64,000 bases of DNA from Flavobacterium stagni (GTDB lineage Bacteria > Bacteroidota > Bacteroidia > Flavobacteriales > Flavobacteriaceae). The position numbers and the translations under genes were made by a program. The notes below the pieces were generated by a model that did no database searches, was not told the DNA's origin, and saw only the letters and a program-made list of their open reading frames with translations. Below, in pieces: positions 37,041-46,181 of the stretch (positions are counted from its first letter, which is position 1; each line of letters starts with the position of its first letter). The DNA lies in contig NZ_SBKN01000003.1 of assembly GCF_004122105.1 (NCBI RefSeq), positions 186,001 to 250,000 of the forward strand. Direction: 5' to 3'.

Positions 37041-37227
37041 TGTAGCGGCGAACAATTAAAAGGGTGAGTAGTATTGCTAAAATCCATAAGGAGAAAAAAT
37101 ACACATAAATCAACGGAAAACCGCCCATATTTTGTGCGGAATCAAATAGCAAAACCAAGGGAAGGTTGAATCCCATCCAGAGGATTAAGGCTATGATGAT
37201 TAGTTTCTGTTGGTGTCTTTTTTTCAT
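37033..37227 (-). CDS. Small two-helix membrane protein upstream of the transporter-kinase (CbrX-like position)
   Basis: About 64 residues from MKKRHQQKLIIIALILWMG, with two membrane helices and the periplasmic segment DSAQNMGGFPLIY between them. It resembles the small partner subunits that accompany SLC5 symporters, and in position it recalls cbrX upstream of cbrA in Pseudomonas. The stop codon overlaps the kinase start (ATGAATAG), so its translation probably sets kinase levels. A Met seven codons upstream is also possible. No family name can be given with confidence. Confidence 0.7.
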   Translation of the reverse strand: MKKRHQQKLIIIALILWMGFNLPLVLLFDSAQNMGGFPLIYVYFFSLWILAILLTLLIVRRYNE

Positions 37228-37292
37228 GTTTTTTATAAAAACACCCAAAGCCCTTAGGATATAAGAGCTTTGGATTATTTTAGTATTGTCTA

Positions 37293-37517
37293 TTAATCAT
37301 AATCTTCATCGTATTCGCTGGTAATACAATAGTAACCAAAGAGGCCTAAACCCGATACTACCAAAGGTAATAAAATAAAGAAGATAATAATCCCGAAAAC
37401 CAGGTCATCCTGTTTACCGGAGGATAATTTTCCACCAAAAATGGAGATACAAAAGTAGGACACTACTGCGGCGAGCAAAATCCAAATAAATCCTAGAAAT
37501 TTCTTTAATGCATTCAT
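37293..37517 (-). CDS. Small two-helix membrane protein next to an MFS transporter (DUF6814-like)
   Basis: A 74-residue protein with two membrane helices (about 8-28 and 41-64) and an acidic tail, SEYDEDYD. It starts 11 bases after the stop of the MFS transporter gene, so it is co-transcribed and may be an accessory subunit. I believe similar small proteins follow such transporters in other Bacteroidetes (the DUF6814 group), but that assignment is from memory and not certain. Confidence 0.68.
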   Translation of the reverse strand: MNALKKFLGFIWILLAAVVSYFCISIFGGKLSSGKQDDLVFGIIIFFILLPLVVSGLGLFGYYCITSEYDEDYD

Positions 37518-37528
37518 AATCCTATATA

Positions 37529-39067
37529 TTATTCGTGAAGCGTATTAATTTTTTTGTCGATATAAATGACCCCGATGACAAAACAAACGGCGGCAATAAT
37601 GATAGGATACCATAATCCTTCCAAATAGAATTCTGTATCACCAGCGTCTTTCGCGGTTGTAACCAGATAGGTTGAAATGGCAGGAAGTAATCCACCAAAG
37701 ATACCGTTACCCACGTGATACGGTAAGGACATGGACGTGTAGCGAATTTTCACTGGGAACATTTCTACTAAGAAAGCAGCAATCGGACCGTATACCATGG
37801 TTACAAATATCACCTGAATGAACACTAAGAAAACCAACATCCAACGATCACTATCATTGATTTTTTTCGTGATTTTGGTTTCCACTTTGTCTTTTCCTTT
37901 ATCATCGACCATCACTTTACCGGCCTCCATGTGGATGGTTTTGATTTCTTCCACAGTAGTTCCATCGGTATACGCTTTGTTGGTCGTGTAAATCGAATCA
38001 ATTTTTGTACCTTCAATTTCTTTCATAGAAGGAACTGTTGTTGTTTTTTCAACAATTTCCGTTTTCTTGGTTAAATCAGTTGTATTATACATCGCACGAT
38101 AAATCGGACGGTAAGAGATAATCGCAATCAACATCCCTAACATCATGATGTTTTTACGTCCAATTTTATCACTTAATTTACCAAAAACCACAAAGAATGG
38201 TGTACCTAAAACAAGTGCAATTCCCAAAAGCGTATCGACTTGTGAAGCATCGATATTTTGTACTGTTTTCAAGAAGTTCATCGCGTAGAACTGCCCCGTA
38301 TACCATACTACCCCTTGTCCCATAGTCGCTCCAAATAAAGCCAACAAGACAAATTTGAGGTTGTATTTATGTCCAAAAGATTCTTTTAACGGATTTGAAG
38401 CGGTTTTACCTTCTGCTTTCGCTTTGGCAAAAACAGGAGATTCATGCATTCCTTTGCGGATATAATACGATACAACAACCATTAAGATTGAAACCCAAAA
38501 TGGAACTCTCCATCCCCAGTCTTCAAATGCTTCTTTGGTCATCATTTGTTTCGTGATCAAAATTACCATTAACGAAACAAATAAACCAACCGTAGCCGTA
38601 GTTTGAATCCAGGATGTCCAATACCCACGCTCGCCTTTAGGAGCATGTTCGGCCACATAAGTAGCGGCTCCTCCGTATTCGCCACCTAAGGCTAAACCTT
38701 GTAATAATCGGAGTACCAAGACTAATAAAGGAGCCATAAATCCGATGGTTTCATAACTCGGAATACACCCAATCAAGAAGGTAGCACCTCCCATCAACAT
38801 TAAGGTTACCATGAACGTATACTTACGTCCGATTAAATCGCCCAAACGTCCGAAGAACAAAGCTCCGAAGGGACGAACTACAAATCCGGCAGCAAAAGTG
38901 GCCAGTGTTGATAAGAAAGCGGCAGTTGGATTATCCGCTGGGAAGAATTTGGTTGAAATAACAACCGCTAAACTTCCGAAGATGTAAAAATCGTACCACT
39001 CGATCATGGTACCCATAGAGGAAGCAGAAATTACTTTCCAAATCCCTTTTGATGATTCTTTGCTCAT
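37529..39067 (-). CDS. MFS metabolite:H+ symporter (carboxylate uptake) with large periplasmic loop
   Basis: Inner-membrane symporter of the MHS family (ShiA/ProP/KgtP type). Typical motifs: MGTMIEWYDFYIFG at helix 1, GRLGDLIGRKY after helix 2, LRLLQGLALGGEYGGAATYVAEHAP in helices 4-5 and GKLSDKIGRKN after helix 8. Between helices 9 and 10 there is an unusual hydrophilic insert of about 80 residues (about 325-408, rich in Lys, Glu and Thr), which by topology lies in the periplasm. It follows the porin gene by 20 bases. Together with acs and the PrpE-like ligase downstream, the substrate is probably acetate, propionate or another small carboxylate. Confidence 0.85.
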   Translation of the reverse strand: MSKESSKGIWKVISASSMGTMIEWYDFYIFGSLAVVISTKFFPADNPTAAFLSTLATFAAGFVVRPFGALFFGRLGDLIGRKYTFMVTLMLMGGATFLIGCIPSYETIGFMAPLLVLVLRLLQGLALGGEYGGAATYVAEHAPKGERGYWTSWIQTTATVGLFVSLMVILITKQMMTKEAFEDWGWRVPFWVSILMVVVSYYIRKGMHESPVFAKAKAEGKTASNPLKESFGHKYNLKFVLLALFGATMGQGVVWYTGQFYAMNFLKTVQNIDASQVDTLLGIALVLGTPFFVVFGKLSDKIGRKNIMMLGMLIAIISYRPIYRAMYNTTDLTKKTEIVEKTTTVPSMKEIEGTKIDSIYTTNKAYTDGTTVEEIKTIHMEAGKVMVDDKGKDKVETKITKKINDSDRWMLVFLVFIQVIFVTMVYGPIAAFLVEMFPVKIRYTSMSLPYHVGNGIFGGLLPAISTYLVTTAKDAGDTEFYLEGLWYPIIIAAVCFVIGVIYIDKKINTLHE

Positions 39068-39087
39068 AGTTCAGTTGGTTAAAAAGT

Positions 39088-40464
39088 TTATAAATAAATC
39101 TGTAATTGTACTAGGAATTCACCCTTGTAAGAGTCGATTTTATCAACTGCAGTATACACGGGTCGAGTTGAATATTGTGCGGTAATTTTAGCATGGTGTC
39201 CGTCCAAAAAGAAATTAGTTCCAATATCATATTGTCCACTTGCTTTTTTCAAAGCATCAAAGTTTTTGTGTGTATAAGCTGCAAAAGGTTGAATACGAAC
39301 TTTAGGTTTTTCCGCTTTATTTGGAATTAAATACCCTGCTTGGGTGTACCATATTGAACCTGTTCCCACCATAGGTTGAAGGTTACCAGGACCTGCTAAA
39401 GCACGTGTTCCAGTGAAGTTGGTATCATTAACCCCTTCATTCATGATTCCTATGTTACGTAAGTAATTCGGTCCAAAATTATAATCATAGTAAACACTGT
39501 AAGCTGTAATCGCTGCTTTTTTAGCTTTATCACCAACAGGTAAATCTAAAAATATGTCACCCGAAAATAAGTTGATGTCATGGCGTTCCGTTACACCATT
39601 TACTGAAGTTTTAGTACCGCTGGGTGCAGTGTAGAAACCGGCTCCAATATTAAACACTTTTTTGGTTCCTAAATAACTTCCTACCTTGAATGGTAATAGA
39701 TTGGATTCTTTATCGAAAATTTGGTATTCAAAATAACCTGCTTTTGACCAACGTGCATTGTTGTTGTTATCTACCGCTACTGCTGCATTGGCATCAGTAG
39801 TATTTACGGGAGTTACGTTGGTTGCAAATGGTTTATTAATACTCATTCGATACTCAAGTCGATTGTATTTACCCTTAACAAAAAGTCCCATTTGACGGGC
39901 AAACTGATCTGAATTTTCAATTAATGGCCAGTTGAAAATTGGCGCATCAATAGTCAAATAGTTTAAAGTTGACGACATAGTCATACGGGAAAGTCCCATA
40001 TAATAATGCAACCCCGCCCCTACAGACAAACTGAAAGGTTTGTTTTCTTTTGGTAAAACGACTGCATATTCATTCCATGCATCGTGAAAGAAAAGGCCGG
40101 GTTTTTTTCCTGCACCGTAACCGCCAGTGTTTTGCGAACCTGCGGCTCCACCATTAATAAAAGTTTGATTGTTAATTCCGATATGAGTCACAATCATGTA
40201 GCGCGGTGAAATTTGAGCATAAGCTAACAAACGCAAACGACGTAATCCAATATCTTCTTGTTTAGTAGCCCCTTGATCACCAATCATGGTTCCAGGGTTC
40301 AGATCGGTTGAACGTGCCCAAATTTGGTTCCATGCTATAAAACGCATGTATTTGGTACCTTCAGAATTTAAATTGAATTTCATTCCCCCACCATAATCAG
40401 GTGAACCTTGAGCGAATGAAAAAGCTGTACTTAAAAGTGCAGCCCAAACAATTCCTTTTTTCAT
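39088..40464 (-). CDS. Outer-membrane porin (beta-barrel)
   Basis: A 458-residue protein with signal peptide ending SFAQ and alternating amphipathic strands throughout. It ends with a typical barrel C-terminus, EFLVQLQIYL, although the last residue is Leu and not Phe. Blocks such as MRFIAWNQIWAR, IGLRRLRLLAYAQISPRYM and AKITAQYSTRPVY resemble Bacteroidetes porins found with acetate-uptake genes (O/P-porin-like). First gene of the carboxylate operon, and predicted to let the substrate cross the outer membrane before the MFS symporter takes it up. Confidence 0.83.
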   Translation of the reverse strand: MKKGIVWAALLSTAFSFAQGSPDYGGGMKFNLNSEGTKYMRFIAWNQIWARSTDLNPGTMIGDQGATKQEDIGLRRLRLLAYAQISPRYMIVTHIGINNQTFINGGAAGSQNTGGYGAGKKPGLFFHDAWNEYAVVLPKENKPFSLSVGAGLHYYMGLSRMTMSSTLNYLTIDAPIFNWPLIENSDQFARQMGLFVKGKYNRLEYRMSINKPFATNVTPVNTTDANAAVAVDNNNNARWSKAGYFEYQIFDKESNLLPFKVGSYLGTKKVFNIGAGFYTAPSGTKTSVNGVTERHDINLFSGDIFLDLPVGDKAKKAAITAYSVYYDYNFGPNYLRNIGIMNEGVNDTNFTGTRALAGPGNLQPMVGTGSIWYTQAGYLIPNKAEKPKVRIQPFAAYTHKNFDALKKASGQYDIGTNFFLDGHHAKITAQYSTRPVYTAVDKIDSYKGEFLVQLQIYL

Positions 40465-40562
40465 AATTTAAAATTTGGTTAGTAATACATTTTTGCTTGA
40501 CCAAATTCTAAAATTTTGTTAATGAAAAAAATATCTATATATATTTATGTAAATAATATAGT

Positions 40563-40982
40563 TTAATCTTTAAAACGCTCCCATTTTATAAGCATGAACT
40601 TATCTCCCAGTTCGGTAATAATCATACCCGCTCCTTTTAATTGATCTTTGTTTTTTAGGAATTCTACTAACTCTAAGTGGTTATAAATCTTATAAGTGGG
40701 ATGGTAATCGGTGTGATTGGGTTTTGTCACTTTAAATTCTTTTACCCAATTACTGACCGTCACATGGGAAACCCCGATAATACGCTCAATTTCCCGAAAA
40801 CTTAAACCTTCCAAGTATAATTGTAACGCCTTCGTAACATAGTAGCTATCGATCTTTTTTCCTAATTTATTAACGGTAAAGTAATAATTGCAAGATTTGC
40901 ATAAATACCGCTGTCTATCTTTGATTACCCCACTTTTTACTATGGTTGTATTTTGACATTTGGGACATGAAGGAATTTCCAT
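40563..40982 (-). CDS. Zinc-ribbon/helix-turn-helix DNA-binding protein of IS1 InsA-like origin
   Basis: A 139-residue protein. Residues about 5-35 form a four-Cys zinc ribbon (CPKCQNTT...CKSCNYYF) like the N-terminus of IS1/IS1595 transposases. Residues about 50-90 are a helix-turn-helix (LQLYLEGLSFREIERIIGVSHVTVSNWVKEF). The C-terminal 45 residues resemble no transposase catalytic domain, and no DDE domain or second frame follows. No terminal inverted repeats are evident. It therefore looks like a domesticated regulator, transcribed towards the porin gene 98 bases away. A role in controlling the carboxylate genes is inferred from position. Confidence 0.77.
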   Translation of the reverse strand: MEIPSCPKCQNTTIVKSGVIKDRQRYLCKSCNYYFTVNKLGKKIDSYYVTKALQLYLEGLSFREIERIIGVSHVTVSNWVKEFKVTKPNHTDYHPTYKIYNHLELVEFLKNKDQLKGAGMIITELGDKFMLIKWERFKD

Positions 40983-41282
40983 ATATATAAATTTTGCATA
41001 AATATACTAATTTAGCAATTATACAAAAATAATATTCAAAAAAAAATCAACTTATTTTTTAAGTATATCTATTTTTTGACTTAAAACATTGCGAATATCT
41101 CTACAAATACTGCAATACATCCCATTGACATTAAGAATTAATGCAGATGTTTTCAGAAAATAATGCTTTAAATAATAAAATTGTATCCATTCGAAAAGTA
41201 ATAGGGTTTTCAATTTTACAACAAAAAGGTATTATAATCCTTATAATCAATTTGTTATATTTACAATTCTAAACAATCAAAA
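40983..41282. other. 300-base AT-rich intergenic region between divergent genes
   Basis: Very AT-rich spacer between the zinc-ribbon gene and the DoxX-like gene. It holds one good -7 box for the minus-strand gene and a near match (TATATTTA, 41256-41263) 20 bases before the plus-strand ATG. I find no RNA gene, terminator or coding frame in it. Confidence 0.6.
41024..41050 (-). promoter_or_regulatory. Probable promoter of the zinc-ribbon regulator gene
   Basis: On the minus strand TTG, 16 bases, then TATTTTTG (full TAnnTTTG match), 41 bases before the ATG. The spacing is one base under the usual range. Confidence 0.5.
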
Positions 41283-42545
41283 ATGCAAAAATTTCTTACT
41301 CGCTTTGCTTTGTGTTATTTTGTAGGCACTACTGCACCTTGGTTTTGGTTTGAATTACCTCCATTCACCTATTTAGGTTCTGCCGTAAGTTGGTTCTTTG
41401 AACAAGTCACCACGTTTTTTAATACGCACCTTTGGCATGTAAAATCCGTTTTAAACCGTGATGGTGGCGGTAGTGGTGACACCAGTTATGCTTGGGCCGA
41501 GTATTTTACCATCGTATTATGTAGTTTTCTAATTGCCGTGGTTTGGGGATTTTTTGAAAAGTCTTCTCATGAGAATCGAATGTATTGGACCCGAACGTTG
41601 GTTCGGTATTTTATTGCATTCAATGCACTATCGTATGGGATAATTAAAATTTTTGGTTTGCAAATGCCGGAACCCTCATTAAGTCGGTATGCCACCTACT
41701 TTGGAGATTTATTACCGATGCGTTTGGCCTGGTCTTTCATAGGCGTTTCGTATCCCTATGAATTTTTTACAGGTTTCATTGAGTTAGTTGTAGGTTTACT
41801 TCTTCTTTGGAGAAGAACAATTTCCTTGGGGGTATTTATCGGTTTAGGGGTATTTCTGCATGTGTTTATGATGAATGTGTGTTACGACATTCCCGTTAAA
41901 CTATTTTCATTTCAATTAGTAATAGGATGCCTCTATTTGATTTATTTGGAACGTCACAAGTTTTTAGGCTTTTTCTTTTATCAAAAAGCGAATACTGTGG
42001 AATCCATTTACCAACCCTATTTTAAATCAAAATTACTACGTGTAGGTCGTCTCATCTTTAAATCCTTTTTTATACTCTATGTGATTGGTGGAAGTGTATT
42101 TTTAAATTTAAGTTGGATTGAAGAAGATAAGGCTAAAGCGAATCGGCCCCATTTCAAAGAGGATATTTATAAAATTGAAACCTACATTGTTAATAGCGAT
42201 ACTATTTCAACGAAATCATTTACCAAAATGGATTGGAATGATTTTATATTTGAAAAAGGTGGTGTTGGGAGTATTCAATCGAAAGATTCCTCTCTTTTTA
42301 AACATCGTTATGGACGGGTGTATTTTGATTATATTTTAATTACCAAGAACAAAACGGTTGAATTTCGAAAAACAGCAATTGATTCGGTCCCCGTTTTCGT
42401 CTTAAATTATGAAGAAACAAAAAACACGCTGATTTTAAATGGAATAATAAATAACAAAAAAGTGTATTGGAAACTTAAAAATACCCATTCTCATTTTCCA
42501 TTACAAGACAAACCCTTCCATTGGATTTCTGAGGCCAACCGTTAG
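41283..42545 (+). CDS. DoxX-like integral membrane protein
   Basis: A 420-residue protein with about eight membrane helices in residues 5-280 and a soluble C-terminal region of about 125 residues. The part VRYFIAFNALSYGIIKIFGLQMP, then ELVVGLLLLWRRTISLGVFIGLGVFLHVFMMNVCYDIPVK has the four-helix DoxX/terpene-quinone style of pattern (helix, YGxxK, ExxxGLLLL). Stand-alone, divergent from the zinc-ribbon gene. Its last codon overlaps the stop of the convergent hybrid kinase gene. Function unknown; DoxX-like proteins are often linked to oxidative stress, but nothing here proves that. Confidence 0.7.
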   Translation: MQKFLTRFALCYFVGTTAPWFWFELPPFTYLGSAVSWFFEQVTTFFNTHLWHVKSVLNRDGGGSGDTSYAWAEYFTIVLCSFLIAVVWGFFEKSSHENRMYWTRTLVRYFIAFNALSYGIIKIFGLQMPEPSLSRYATYFGDLLPMRLAWSFIGVSYPYEFFTGFIELVVGLLLLWRRTISLGVFIGLGVFLHVFMMNVCYDIPVKLFSFQLVIGCLYLIYLERHKFLGFFFYQKANTVESIYQPYFKSKLLRVGRLIFKSFFILYVIGGSVFLNLSWIEEDKAKANRPHFKEDIYKIETYIVNSDTISTKSFTKMDWNDFIFEKGGVGSIQSKDSSLFKHRYGRVYFDYILITKNKTVEFRKTAIDSVPVFVLNYEETKNTLILNGIINNKKVYWKLKNTHSHFPLQDKPFHWISEANR

Positions 42546-44731
42546 ATTGATTTCACAAGTACCTGTTTTAATCGATCGACCTCTAGGGGTTTGTATAAAA
42601 ATCCGGTGAATAATTCTTGGTATTCTGTATTGTCTTTTGCAGAAACGTCTGCTGTAAGTCCGAATATTGGCGTTTCTTGATTCAAATTTTGGGTTTTTCG
42701 GATATACCTAGCGGCTTCAAAACCATCCATTTCAGGCATATGAATATCCATCAAAATAAAATCATAAATTTTTTTATTGGATTCCATCACGGCTTCTTTT
42801 CCATTCATGACATGAAATACGGAGAATCCCCATTTGGATAAGAGTTTGTCGGCAATCATTGCATTGATGGAATTGTCTTCGACCAATAAAATTGATTTTC
42901 CATCAAAATCTACGGTTTGAGTTTTATAATTAATCTCACAGGATTGTAATGATTTTTTAAGAGGGATGGAAAAGTAAAATATACTCCCTTTGCCGTATTC
43001 ACTACTAACTTGAATTGAACCACCATACAATGCTACCAGATTTTTCACAATGGCCAATCCCAATCCTGTGCCGCCCGCTTTTCGGGTTCGTGTATTTTTA
43101 ACTTGGGTAAAACTTTCAAATACTTGATGCAATTTATGGGATTCAATACCTTCCCCTGTATCACTGATTTCAAAATATAAAGTATCCACTTTGTCCGCTA
43201 TTTCAGCTAATTCCACTTTCAATTTTACCGTTCCTTTTTCAGTGAATTTGATGGCATTATTCACCAAATTCCCTACAATTTGAGTCAATTTAGTGGCGTC
43301 AATCTCATAGGAAGTCATAATGTTTTCATCCAAGTCCAATACCAAATTTATAGCTTTGTCTTCGGCCATCGGATAATAGGTTTGATGTAGATTTTGCATT
43401 AACTCACACAGATCACAATCGTGTAAATCCAACTCTACTTTTCCCATATCCAATTTGGTAAAGTCGAGAATGTCATTAATGACCATCATCAAGTGATTGG
43501 CAGAAAACTTCAGGGGTTCCAACATGGGGTTACTACTTAATTCATGCTCTTCACCCAACATATTAATGATGGTAGTAATGGCGTTAAGGGGCGTCCGAAT
43601 TTCATGACTCATGGTGGAAAGGAATTCTTGACGAACACGAGCCGCTTCCTCTACCCGATTGTTTCGCTCGATCATTTCGGCGCGTTCGCGTTGCAATTCA
43701 GCTTCGCGTTCCATGGTTTTCATTTTGACTAAAATGTCGTATTTATCGATTACTTTCAGCGTTTCCGTATTTAAAACCGCTTCTTTTTCTCGCATAAAAT
43801 ATTCTAAATAGTTCAAAGCTTTGGAAATATCACCTTCAGATTTATAAATCTTATAATAGAGATAATAACACTTAAATCGAACTAATGTAATGTTATGTTT
43901 ATCAATAATAGCAAAGGCCAAATCCAAGGTTCGCTTGGCCATTTCCATATTGTTTGTGCTGTAATATAACTTAGATAATTTATGATACGCCATTGATAAA
44001 CCCATCTTTTCCCCCATGCGCGTGTGAATTTCAATGGACTTATGGAAGAGATTTTCGGCAGATTCAAATTGTTTTTGGGCTGCTAATACTTTTGCTTTAC
44101 CATATAAGGCAAAAGCCAATCCGCGAATATCATCGGCTTTATTTTTCATGATAATCGAAGCTTCAATATAAGCGTCCGCTTTTTCTAAATCATTTTGTTT
44201 AATCCAAATACTGGATAAATTAGTTAAAGCATTGGATTCGAGCTTGATGTCATTTATTTTTCGCGCGGCTTCAATCGCATTTTCATAGGATTCTACGGCC
44301 TTTTCAATATCTTCAAAATACTCATAAATAGTGCCCAAGGTTTTTTCACAACGAGAAATATTATGGTAATCATCGTGTTTTTTATAAATACCCAAAGCAT
44401 CCACTAAATAAACTAGTCCTAAATGATAGTTATTGGTTTTATACATTACACCTGCGATGGCATACTTCGCATCTGCAATTCCACGATCGTCTTCTAATTC
44501 TTGATATAATTCAATGCTAATGTTCGCATATTCCGTGCAAGTATCATTATCTCCTTTAATCATATGAAAAAGAGATAAATGGGAATACGATTTCGCAATA
44601 AGTTCTTTGCGATGATGAAATTGGGCGAGTTGAAGGGCTTCGTTCGCCAATTGGATACTTTGTTCCAAATTGTTAATGCGAGAAACATACGACTCGTCCA
44701 GTAGTTTGAGAATACCAGAGCGAATTTCCAT
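42542..44731 (-). CDS. TPR-containing cytosolic hybrid histidine kinase
   Basis: A 729-residue signalling protein without membrane segment. Residues about 1-320 are tetratricopeptide repeats (for example YANISIELYQEL, YENAIEAARKI, HKSIEIHTRMG). A coiled coil follows (about 330-365), then HisKA (FLSTMSHEIRTPLNAI, His near 376), HATPase (NLVNNAIKF, DTGEGI, GTGLGLAIV) and a C-terminal receiver (VEDNSINAMI, phospho-acceptor Asp in FILMDIHMPEMDG, Lys in FLYKPL). No separate regulator is adjacent, so the final target is unknown. TPRs may sense a protein partner. Confidence 0.92.
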   Translation of the reverse strand: MEIRSGILKLLDESYVSRINNLEQSIQLANEALQLAQFHHRKELIAKSYSHLSLFHMIKGDNDTCTEYANISIELYQELEDDRGIADAKYAIAGVMYKTNNYHLGLVYLVDALGIYKKHDDYHNISRCEKTLGTIYEYFEDIEKAVESYENAIEAARKINDIKLESNALTNLSSIWIKQNDLEKADAYIEASIIMKNKADDIRGLAFALYGKAKVLAAQKQFESAENLFHKSIEIHTRMGEKMGLSMAYHKLSKLYYSTNNMEMAKRTLDLAFAIIDKHNITLVRFKCYYLYYKIYKSEGDISKALNYLEYFMREKEAVLNTETLKVIDKYDILVKMKTMEREAELQRERAEMIERNNRVEEAARVRQEFLSTMSHEIRTPLNAITTIINMLGEEHELSSNPMLEPLKFSANHLMMVINDILDFTKLDMGKVELDLHDCDLCELMQNLHQTYYPMAEDKAINLVLDLDENIMTSYEIDATKLTQIVGNLVNNAIKFTEKGTVKLKVELAEIADKVDTLYFEISDTGEGIESHKLHQVFESFTQVKNTRTRKAGGTGLGLAIVKNLVALYGGSIQVSSEYGKGSIFYFSIPLKKSLQSCEINYKTQTVDFDGKSILLVEDNSINAMIADKLLSKWGFSVFHVMNGKEAVMESNKKIYDFILMDIHMPEMDGFEAARYIRKTQNLNQETPIFGLTADVSAKDNTEYQELFTGFLYKPLEVDRLKQVLVKSI

Positions 44732-44874
44732 GGTTGATTGTTTGGGTTTGTTAAAAGTAACAATAATAGAGCATCAATGATGTAATTTGTTTATAATTAA
44801 TCATTTCTACTAATTTGAATTACTTTAATTCAATGTAAAAGTATAAACAATCAAGCTGTATATTACCCTACTGT

Positions 44875-44907
44875 AAAAAAAAACGGATGAGACAACAGCC
44901 TCATCCG
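44875..44907 (-). terminator. Terminator of the envelope-protein genes
   Basis: CGGATGAG, an eight-base loop and CTCATCCG form a perfect 8-bp stem, followed on the minus strand by a run of T. It lies 48 bases beyond the stop of the outer-membrane protein gene. Confidence 0.85.
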
Positions 44908-44954
44908 AAAAGAAACCTAAAATTCCTTTATTGTAAAAACAGAAACAAACATGA

Positions 44955-46181
44955 TTAATCATATTTTCTTTTAGCAAACCAAAATGCATTATAGCTCAAA
45001 TTGATGCCTATTTTGTGATAGTTTTCACGGATTAGATTATTTTCAACCGTTCCTTTTATTCCATACGAATACGTAATATTTAATTTGGTTTTTGTTCGTT
45101 CCAAAGGAATTCCTAATCCAATACTTAAAGCATAATTTCGAATAGGCTGATTATTTACAAGTAGGTATCCTGAATCATATTTCAAGCCAGCACTGTAGGT
45201 TAAATGCCAAGAATTTCGATTGGGTTCGGTTTTCTGATACGTCAACCCCATAGCCACTATATCTTGTGCTTTGAATTGACCATAACTGGAGTTATTTGAA
45301 CTATAATCCCAAAATGAACGGGAATAATCCAAGGTGAAATTCCAATCTTTTTTGACCTCATACTGCAGACCTGTACCTGTAGATAAAGGGAAATAAAATT
45401 TAGCTACATTTTCGTTTTCATTCGTAAGTATTTCGGTGGTTTCACTGCTGTCAGTCGAACTAATACTCCGGTATTTAGCTGCTTTCATTTGTGTTGGAAA
45501 TTGTATTGTATTTCCAATAGTGAGTTTTTGATTTATTCGCCATTGTGAACCTAATTTAAATTGAAAACCATGATAATTTCCTGATGTTGAAAAAGTAGAA
45601 ACGGAATTGGATATTTGATAGATATCATTGGTTTCAATATTTCCAAATAATAAACTACATGTTACTCCCCAACTCCATTTATCAGTTTGTCTTTTACCGA
45701 AAGATGCCTCCATCTTTGATATTCCTCCAGTATTATTGTAATAATACAAATACGACTCATCACTATTGCCAATATCCATTTCATATTTATTTATTTGAAA
45801 ACGGGTATTTGTATAAGGCATTAACGCTAGCGAAAAACCCGACTTCTTCCCCAAAGGAAAACCTAGACTAACATGTGAAAATTGAACATTATTGCGTTTG
45901 CTTTCACTTTGAAAATCTTTGGCTATAGTTTGGTAGGCATTTCCACCTAATTCGAAGAAAAAATCATTTCTACTCATTTCACTTAAGGATGCTGGATTTA
46001 GGTTATTTATAAAGTTTTTCGAACTCAATGCAATTCCTGAACCAGCCGTTGACGGAATAGAACCAAAATCAGTTTCATAAAAACTTCCCAAACCAAATTG
46101 AGAGTAACTCGAACTGCTAACGCTTTGCGCCCAGATACTTTGCACACTTAAGTACACTCCTATTATAATCAATCGCTTCAT
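44955..46181 (-). CDS. Outer-membrane beta-barrel protein, FadL/PorV-like style
   Basis: A 408-residue protein with signal peptide ending SIWAQ. The opening SSYSQFGLGSFYETDFGSIPSTAGSGIALSS, then FINNLNPASLSEM resembles the N-termini of Bacteroidetes FadL/PorV-type barrels, and the rest alternates like transmembrane strands. Its start overlaps the stop of the DUF4270 lipoprotein gene by four bases, so the two are made together. In other Flavobacteria I recall such barrel proteins next to DUF4270 genes. Function unknown. Confidence 0.7.
   Translation of the reverse strand: MKRLIIIGVYLSVQSIWAQSVSSSSYSQFGLGSFYETDFGSIPSTAGSGIALSSKNFINNLNPASLSEMSRNDFFFELGGNAYQTIAKDFQSESKRNNVQFSHVSLGFPLGKKSGFSLALMPYTNTRFQINKYEMDIGNSDESYLYYYNNTGGISKMEASFGKRQTDKWSWGVTCSLLFGNIETNDIYQISNSVSTFSTSGNYHGFQFKLGSQWRINQKLTIGNTIQFPTQMKAAKYRSISSTDSSETTEILTNENENVAKFYFPLSTGTGLQYEVKKDWNFTLDYSRSFWDYSSNNSSYGQFKAQDIVAMGLTYQKTEPNRNSWHLTYSAGLKYDSGYLLVNNQPIRNYALSIGLGIPLERTKTKLNITYSYGIKGTVENNLIRENYHKIGINLSYNAFWFAKRKYD

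Noticed and set aside
40563..40982. Possible intact IS1-type insertion sequence
   Set aside because: Only an InsA-like zinc ribbon and HTH are present; no DDE transposase frame and no terminal inverted repeats or target duplications are visible.
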